Origin: Lachnospira hominis (ex Liu et al. 2021)
GTDB taxonomy: Bacteria > Bacillota > Clostridia > Lachnospirales > Lachnospiraceae
Direction: 5' to 3'
Length of the DNA stretch: 32,047 bases
Assembly: GCF_014287955.1 (NCBI RefSeq)
Contig: NZ_JACOPD010000013.1
Coordinates: 1 to 32,047 of the forward strand
A program made the position numbers and the translations under genes. Shown one piece after another: positions 27,619 to 32,047 of this stretch (position 1 is the stretch's first letter; each line of letters starts with the position of its first letter). The notes under the pieces are model-generated. The model was not told the origin of the DNA. It saw only the letters and a program-made list of their open reading frames with translations, and searched no databases.

Positions 27619-28656
27619 ATGAGGTTGGTTAAGATTGATGATTTAAATGGGAGCGAAGTACTTGCTGTTCCGATAATGTCTGCCAAAGATCAGGTTTTAA
27701 TACAGTCTGACACGGTACTGCGTGGAGAGTATATTGATAAACTGCGTAAGTATAATATTCCATCTGTATACATAAAAGATGATGTAAAATTTGACGTTGA
27801 AGCAACCCTTCAAAATTCAAAAAAGGTTGTTGAGAGTATACTTGAGCGTCATATTTATAAACATAATGATGAATTAAAAAGAATAGGTGAGCAGGCTAAC
27901 AAGATTATTGACAGTGTATTATCTGAACCTGAGGTACTTGAGTCAGTAACAGATATAAGAAATATTAGTACAGATATGTATTCACATTGTATTAATGTAT
28001 GTGTGCTTTCTACGATTCTGGCATTAAGATTAAAGATGAATGAGCGTCAGGTGCGTAATGTTTCCATGGGTGCGATACTTCATGATATAGGATTGAAGTA
28101 TATACAGGTTCCGTATATTGATATTAGTGTTTCACAGATGAGAGCATCAGACGTTCCGGAATATAAGAAACATACTATTTATGGATATAGCTCTATTCAG
28201 GAAGAAGAGTGGATTTCAGATGTTTCAAAGGAGATTATTCTTCTTCATCATGAACAGGTTGATGGAGAAGGATTTCCATTTAAACAGAAGGGCGATAAAT
28301 TAAAATCAGAAGTTAAGATTGTTTCAATATGTGATGATTATGACAGTCTTATAAGCGGAATTGGTAATAAGAAGATTAAGGTTTATCAGGCAATTGAGTA
28401 TATTCGTGTTAATGCAGGTAAGAAGTATGATTCTACTATAGCAGCAAAGTTTCTTGAGACGATTGCATGGTATCCTGTTGGAATAAAGGTTGTTCTTAAT
28501 GATGGTGATGTCGGAATAGTAATAAGACAGAATAAAGATTCAACTGACAGACCGGTAATAAAGATGCTCACTCATGCAGATGGAAGTGAGTATAATCCAC
28601 AGACAGAGATAGATTTGTTAAAAAAACTCACATTGTTTGTTGTTGATACATTGTAG
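27619..28656 (+). CDS. HD-GYP-type (HD-GFP) phosphohydrolase
   Basis: This 345-residue protein has an N-terminal domain of about 110 residues (MRLVKIDDLNGSEVLAVPI), resembling the DUF3391-like region often found before HD-GYP domains, followed by an HD-GYP-like domain. The metal ligands appear intact: His in MYSHCINV, His155-Asp156 in LHDIG, His in YKKHTIYG, and His210-His211 and Asp in HHEQVDGEGFP. The GYP triplet is GFP, and DIG is not followed by the usual lysine. Such proteins degrade cyclic di-GMP, but activity is uncertain here. The ATG is 12 bases from GGAGGG. The DUF3881 gene follows within 13 bases. Confidence 0.85.
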   Translation: MRLVKIDDLNGSEVLAVPIMSAKDQVLIQSDTVLRGEYIDKLRKYNIPSVYIKDDVKFDVEATLQNSKKVVESILERHIYKHNDELKRIGEQANKIIDSVLSEPEVLESVTDIRNISTDMYSHCINVCVLSTILALRLKMNERQVRNVSMGAILHDIGLKYIQVPYIDISVSQMRASDVPEYKKHTIYGYSSIQEEEWISDVSKEIILLHHEQVDGEGFPFKQKGDKLKSEVKIVSICDDYDSLISGIGNKKIKVYQAIEYIRVNAGKKYDSTIAAKFLETIAWYPVGIKVVLNDGDVGIVIRQNKDSTDRPVIKMLTHADGSEYNPQTEIDLLKKLTLFVVDTL

Positions 28657-28669
28657 GAATGAGGAATAT

Positions 28670-29596
28670 ATGAATTTATATTTAAGTGCCATTGGATTTT
28701 CAGATATGGATTCAATGAAAGAGTCAAGATTTATCAAGGCGGCTGTCAGACAATGTATTGATGAGGGATACATATTAAAAAATGAATCATTAAAACGTGG
28801 GGTTGCTGTTGTAAGGGTAAGTGAGTCGGCAGGGATATATATTTTTGGAAGATACGAAGGAAAGAAGTTCGTATATGAATATTATTATCCATTTATAATA
28901 GGAAATAAAATCTCTGAAAATGATGAGCTTACAATAGAAAGGCATGTTGATAAGGAATCATATTCTATTGTATGTGATGAATCGCGGACAGGTGTGACCC
29001 TTATTTTTTATTTACAAAATGTTATGGATTATATGAATTATGTAACTAGCCGTCCTGATTATATAAAAGGTTCATTTAATCCGGATACAAGGAATGCTAT
29101 TGCAAAATGTCCTATAAAAAATACACCGGTGGTATTGTCAGCACTTTCACTTGGTGGTATGATTCTTTTGCCGATAGATAAAAGCAGTCGTAAATCAGCT
29201 AAAAATACAGAAGCTGAAAAAAAGCGAAGAAAGCTTATTGCAGCGGCAAAAAATGGTGACGAAGAAGCAAGGGAGAGTCTTACAATTGAAGATATTGATA
29301 CATATACAAAGATTTGTCAGAGGATTATGTATGAAGATGTATTTTCAATTGTTGATTCAACATTTATGCCGTGTGGTGTTGAATGTGACCAGTATTCGGT
29401 AATAGGTGAAATTCTTGAGTTATCAAAAGAGCGTAATTCTTATACGGGAGAGAATATATATATTATGAATCTTGAATGTAATGATGTTGAATTTACGCTG
29501 GGGATAAATGAGAAACATTTACTCGGGGAACCTATGGTAGGCAGACGTTTCAAAGGGCAGATATGGCTTCAGGGAAATGTTAAATTTAATAAATAA
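28670..29596 (+). CDS. DUF3881 family protein
   Basis: This protein of unknown function has 308 residues from the ATG at 28670, which has GAGGAATAT directly upstream. An in-frame ATG at 28637 lies inside the preceding gene without a site. The opening MNLYLSAIGFSDMDS and the following FIKAAVRQCIDEGYIL are what I recognise as DUF3881, found mostly in Lachnospiraceae. A Lys/Arg-rich helix (about 180-200, SSRKSAKNTEAEKKRRKLI) lies mid-protein. No membrane segment or catalytic motif is visible. It is 13 bases after the HD-GYP gene and 29 before the chemotaxis receptor, so the three may form an operon. Confidence 0.75.
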   Translation: MNLYLSAIGFSDMDSMKESRFIKAAVRQCIDEGYILKNESLKRGVAVVRVSESAGIYIFGRYEGKKFVYEYYYPFIIGNKISENDELTIERHVDKESYSIVCDESRTGVTLIFYLQNVMDYMNYVTSRPDYIKGSFNPDTRNAIAKCPIKNTPVVLSALSLGGMILLPIDKSSRKSAKNTEAEKKRRKLIAAAKNGDEEARESLTIEDIDTYTKICQRIMYEDVFSIVDSTFMPCGVECDQYSVIGEILELSKERNSYTGENIYIMNLECNDVEFTLGINEKHLLGEPMVGRRFKGQIWLQGNVKFNK

Positions 29597-29625
29597 CAAA
29601 AATAAAATGACAGGAGAGAAATGAT

Positions 29626-31698
29626 ATGAAAAGGTTAAGAGGTATAGGCGTACAGCTTGTTATATTTTTTATAATTGCAATCAGTATTCCTACATTCATG
29701 TTGGCAATTGATGTTGTTGTTACAACAAAGTCAACACAGAGAAGTAATATGCAGCTTACAAGTGAGCAGACACTTCAGGAGTCAAAGAAAGGTTTTGAGA
29801 CTTATTTAAAAACACTAAGTCAGCCTATCGATTTGCTTACACGTAAAAATGAAGTTAAGCATCTTGAAGATCAGGGAACTATTGATGATAATGTAAAAGC
29901 AATTCAGGATTCACTTTGTGCATCAGTTAAGGTTACAAGCGGTGCAAAGAGAGCATTCTTTACAACAAAGACTGGATATAAGATTACAGGCTGGGTTGAG
30001 CCAAATCCTGCAAATGGTAAGACAACTAATAAGAAAACAGTTGTGACTAATGCCAATGATACATCAAAAGTATGGTATAAGAACAGTATTGGTCTTGCTG
30101 CAAGAAATAATGTTTACGCATATATGAGCGACCCATATAAAGACAGCGAGACAGGTGATACAATTTTTACTGTTTCACAGGAAATTAAGTATAAAAACAA
30201 TGAAAATTACGGCGTTGTGGGTATGGATATTGATTTCTCAGAAGTAACAGAGTATGTTCAGAATATTGGTCTTTTAAATACTGGTTATGTTCTTCTTGTT
30301 GACAGCAACGGACAGGTTATCGTTGATAATGAAAGAAATACATATTGCAGCGGAAGTGTTACATCACTTGGCTTCTGGGATAAGTTAAACAGTTACAAAG
30401 GCAGCGAAAATGAATATGGCATCAATATTTTCTCAGAAAAGATTAATGGTGAAAATGTAGAAGTTATCGCTACGAAGGATGAGGTAACAGGATGGACACT
30501 TGTTGGTTTTGTAAGTGATAAAGAAACTGCTTCAGTTGTTTCAAAGATTACAACTGCTACAGTAAGAACAGGTGCTGTTTCATTTATAATCGGTATTATA
30601 ATTGCTATTCTTGTAACTATGACATTTACAAAAGAAATCAAGAAGATTAACGGTGTTATGAAGAGTGTAGCTTCTGGAGATCTTACACAGAGAATTCCTA
30701 TAAGAAAGAAGAACGAATTTGGTACACTTGAGAATAACTTTAATGAAATGGTAGATAATGTATCTGTACTTATAAAAGATGTGGAAGAACATTCAGAAAT
30801 TATTATTAAGTCTTCAGAAAATATTTCAGAAATCAGCAAGACTACAACTGAGACTGTAAATCAGGTATCAGAAGCTATACAGAGTGTATCTACAGGTGCT
30901 GTAGGACAGGCTGAGAGTACAAGCAATGCTACTAAGGAAGTTGAAAATCTTGCAGAAAAACTTCATGAGACTAAGGCATATGTAAGTGATATTAATGATA
31001 TGTCAGTTGAAACACAGAAGTTAAGTAATCAGGGTATTGATATTGTTGATAACCTTATCGGTAAGGCACAGCAGTCTATTGATAATTCAAGACTTTCTAA
31101 GGAAGTTATGAAGGAAATGGTTGAAAGTATCGAAAAGATTAACTTCATTTCCAATGCGATTACAGAGATTACAGAGCAGACAAATCTTCTTTCGCTTAAT
31201 GCAAGTATTGAGGCTGCAAGAGCCGGTGAGAGCGGACGTGGATTTGCTGTTGTTGCTGATGAAATCAGAAAGCTTGCTGAACAGTCACAGGCTTCTACAG
31301 ATGAGATTAAGCAGATTGTAAATGAGATTTCAGAAAAGTCACAGCTTGTTGAGAAGACTCTTGATGAGACAGATGACATTATAACAGAACAGAATATGTC
31401 AATTCAGGATACTAAGAACCTGTTTAATACAATTTCTAATTCAGTTAATGCACTCAAGGAAGGTCTTGATAATATTACAAATCTTAATACTCAGATGGAT
31501 GACAGCAGACAGAGCGTTATTGATAAGATGGAAGATGTTGCTGCAATTTCAACAGAAACAGCCGCAGCAGCAGAAGAGGTTACTGCTTCAGCAGAAGAAG
31601 TAAATGCTACAATGCACAACCTTAACCAGTGCACAATCGAGCTTGATGAGATTGCTGTCGCATTGAGAGAGTCAATTGACAAGTTTACTCTTGAATAA
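29626..31698 (+). CDS. Methyl-accepting chemotaxis protein with Cache-type sensor
   Basis: This is a 690-residue transmembrane chemoreceptor. Residues about 8-30 form the first membrane helix. Residues 30-312 are an extracytoplasmic double-Cache-like domain ([20 protein letters not shown] and [19 protein letters not shown]), which in this family binds small ligands. About 313-336 is the second helix and 337-390 a HAMP domain ([17 protein letters not shown]). The signalling hairpin tip is [20 protein letters not shown] near 514. No C-terminal CheR-binding pentapeptide is seen. The ATG has AGGAGAG upstream. No che or flagellar genes lie in the window, so the pathway is inferred. Confidence 0.95.
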   Translation: MKRLRGIGVQLVIFFIIAISIPTFMLAIDVVVTTKSTQRSNMQLTSEQTLQESKKGFETYLKTLSQPIDLLTRKNEVKHLEDQGTIDDNVKAIQDSLCASVKVTSGAKRAFFTTKTGYKITGWVEPNPANGKTTNKKTVVTNANDTSKVWYKNSIGLAARNNVYAYMSDPYKDSETGDTIFTVSQEIKYKNNENYGVVGMDIDFSEVTEYVQNIGLLNTGYVLLVDSNGQVIVDNERNTYCSGSVTSLGFWDKLNSYKGSENEYGINIFSEKINGENVEVIATKDEVTGWTLVGFVSDKETASVVSKITTATVRTGAVSFIIGIIIAILVTMTFTKEIKKINGVMKSVASGDLTQRIPIRKKNEFGTLENNFNEMVDNVSVLIKDVEEHSEIIIKSSENISEISKTTTETVNQVSEAIQSVSTGAVGQAESTSNATKEVENLAEKLHETKAYVSDINDMSVETQKLSNQGIDIVDNLIGKAQQSIDNSRLSKEVMKEMVESIEKINFISNAITEITEQTNLLSLNASIEAARAGESGRGFAVVADEIRKLAEQSQASTDEIKQIVNEISEKSQLVEKTLDETDDIITEQNMSIQDTKNLFNTISNSVNALKEGLDNITNLNTQMDDSRQSVIDKMEDVAAISTETAAAAEEVTASAEEVNATMHNLNQCTIELDEIAVALRESIDKFTLE

Positions 31699-31742
31699 GA
31701 TTGTGAGCCAAATTTTATGTGGTGATGGTGATTTAATTGTAT

Positions 31743-31771
31743 TTGACCATGTAAGTGATATATGATACAAT
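31743..31771 (+). promoter_or_regulatory. Promoter of tRNA-Arg
   Basis: TTGACC (31743-31748) and TACAAT (31766-31771) are 17 bases apart. The predicted start, about 31778, is 40 bases before the mature tRNA. This unit is separate from the chemoreceptor gene 45 bases upstream. Confidence 0.8.
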
Positions 31772-31815
31772 AATTGGTATGTTAATGAGGAGTAATCTTT
31801 ATTGGCATACCAATT
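31772..31815 (+). repeat. Inverted repeat in the tRNA-Arg leader
   Basis: AATTGGTATG (31772-31781) and its exact complement CATACCAATT (31806-31815) flank 24 bases. The repeat abuts the promoter's -10 and ends two bases before the tRNA. The left arm overlaps the predicted transcription start, so it could be an operator. If transcription starts slightly upstream it would be a leader hairpin next to the RNase P site. Confidence 0.6.
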
Positions 31816-31817
31816 TT

Positions 31818-31889
31818 GTTCTCGTAGTTAAATGGATATAACGAGCGCCTCCTAAGCGCTAGTTGTGGGTTCGATTCCCGCCGGGAACA
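31818..31889 (+). tRNA. tRNA-Arg (anticodon CCU)
   Basis: This 72-nt sequence folds as a cloverleaf with acceptor stem GTTCTCG/CGGGAAC and discriminator A. The anticodon stem is AGCGC/GCGCT around CTCCTAA, so the anticodon is CCT, reading AGG. The T arm is GTGGG-TTCGATT-CCCGC. CCA is not encoded. It has its own promoter and a terminator 10 bases downstream. Confidence 0.96.
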
Positions 31890-31899
31890 TTTGATTTTG

Positions 31900-31936
31900 C
31901 AACAGTGAAGATCGAAGCTTCATTGTTGTTTTTTTT
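31900..31936 (+). terminator. Terminator of tRNA-Arg
   Basis: An 11-pair stem, CAACAGTGAAG with CTTCATTGTTG (one G-U pair), and a seven-base loop are followed by eight T residues. Confidence 0.93.
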
Positions 31937-31943
31937 ATTTTAT

Positions 31944-32035
31944 GGTGCTTGCGAGCACCGAAAAAATATAAAAATGAGTAATTGGAGCACCGAAAAGACA
32001 AAACGGGCACCGAGAACTAAATCTATCCAAGCACC
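31944..32035 (+). repeat. Cluster of short GCACC repeats downstream of tRNA-Arg
   Basis: GCACC occurs at 31955, 31987, 32007 and 32031, the first three followed by GA. The spacings are 32, 20 and 24 bases. The first copy is the 3' arm of a perfect six-pair hairpin, GGTGCT-TGCG-AGCACC (31944-31959), followed by an A-run rather than a U-run. The repeats run to near the window edge and their full extent is not visible. Confidence 0.55.
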
Positions 32036-32047
32036 CAATGGTTCAAA
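31974..32047 (+). CDS. Possible 5' end of an open reading frame truncated by the window edge
   Basis: From an ATG at 31974 the frame stays open to the end of the window (24 codons, beginning MSNWSTEKTKRAPRTKS, basic). There is no ribosome binding site just upstream (the sequence is AAAAAATATAAAA) and no known family is recognisable. It runs through the GCACC repeats. It may be chance. Confidence 0.15.
   Translation, partial: MSNWSTEKTKRAPRTKSIQAPNGS

Noticed and set aside
31785..31830. Tiny leader peptide starting at TTG before tRNA-Arg
   Set aside because: A GAGGAG is followed by a nine-codon frame that runs into the tRNA gene. This looks coincidental.

Overview
The window is the chromosomal replication-origin neighbourhood of a low-GC anaerobic Firmicute, most likely a member of the Lachnospiraceae (Clostridia). 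This rests on the dnaA-dnaN-yaaA-recF-gyrB-gyrA and rpmH-rnpA-yidD-yidC-jag-mnmE-mnmG-rsmG-parA-parB gene orders, AGGAGG-type ribosome binding sites with frequent GTG/TTG starts, a DUF3881 protein (a family I know mainly from Lachnospiraceae), DUF4446 and serS following parB, and an oxygen-sensitive two-subunit class I fumarase. I cannot name the species.

Left arm (1-12452). Every gene is on the minus strand and points away from oriC. From the left edge inward these are: a strong promoter with phased A-tracts firing out of the window (probably towards an rRNA operon); tRNA-Ser(GCU) with its promoter and terminator; a four-gene run of two esterases and the fumarase alpha and beta subunits; and the replication block gyrA, gyrB, recF, yaaA, dnaN, dnaA. 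The dnaN-to-gyrA genes are tightly spaced and end at a clear terminator.

Origin. DnaA boxes lie on both sides of dnaA, so the origin is bipartite. The dnaA-dnaN gap also carries what looks like a complete unwinding element: overlapping box-like sequences, a short GC run, four TAG triplets (DnaA-trios) and an AT-rich stretch.

Right arm (12863-19404). Plus-strand genes lead away from the origin: rpmH (two promoters and a terminator), rnpA-yidD-yidC-jag for RNase P and membrane-protein insertion, then mnmE, mnmG and rsmG for RNA modification.

Inserted segment (20178-23182). Between rsmG and parAB lie a membrane-anchored alpha/beta hydrolase, the only gene here transcribed head-on to replication, and a cytosolic DegS/DegU-like two-component pair. 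A bidirectional terminator and a strong terminator bound the segment. This is the most accessory-looking part of the window.

Segregation and signalling (23306-31698). Two perfect parS sites precede parA and parB. A DUF4446 membrane protein, a degenerate parS-like site and serS follow. Then come an HD-GYP-type protein, a DUF3881 protein and a Cache-type chemotaxis receptor. The window ends with tRNA-Arg(CCU), which has its own promoter, a leader inverted repeat and a terminator, followed by an unexplained cluster of short GCACC repeats.

I see no convincing undescribed multi-gene system. The best candidates for a second look are the head-on hydrolase with an altered nucleophile elbow, the two-component insertion beside parS, the origin unwinding architecture, and the small structured elements at both edges. 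Bases 187-328, and other unlisted gaps, show nothing I can support.
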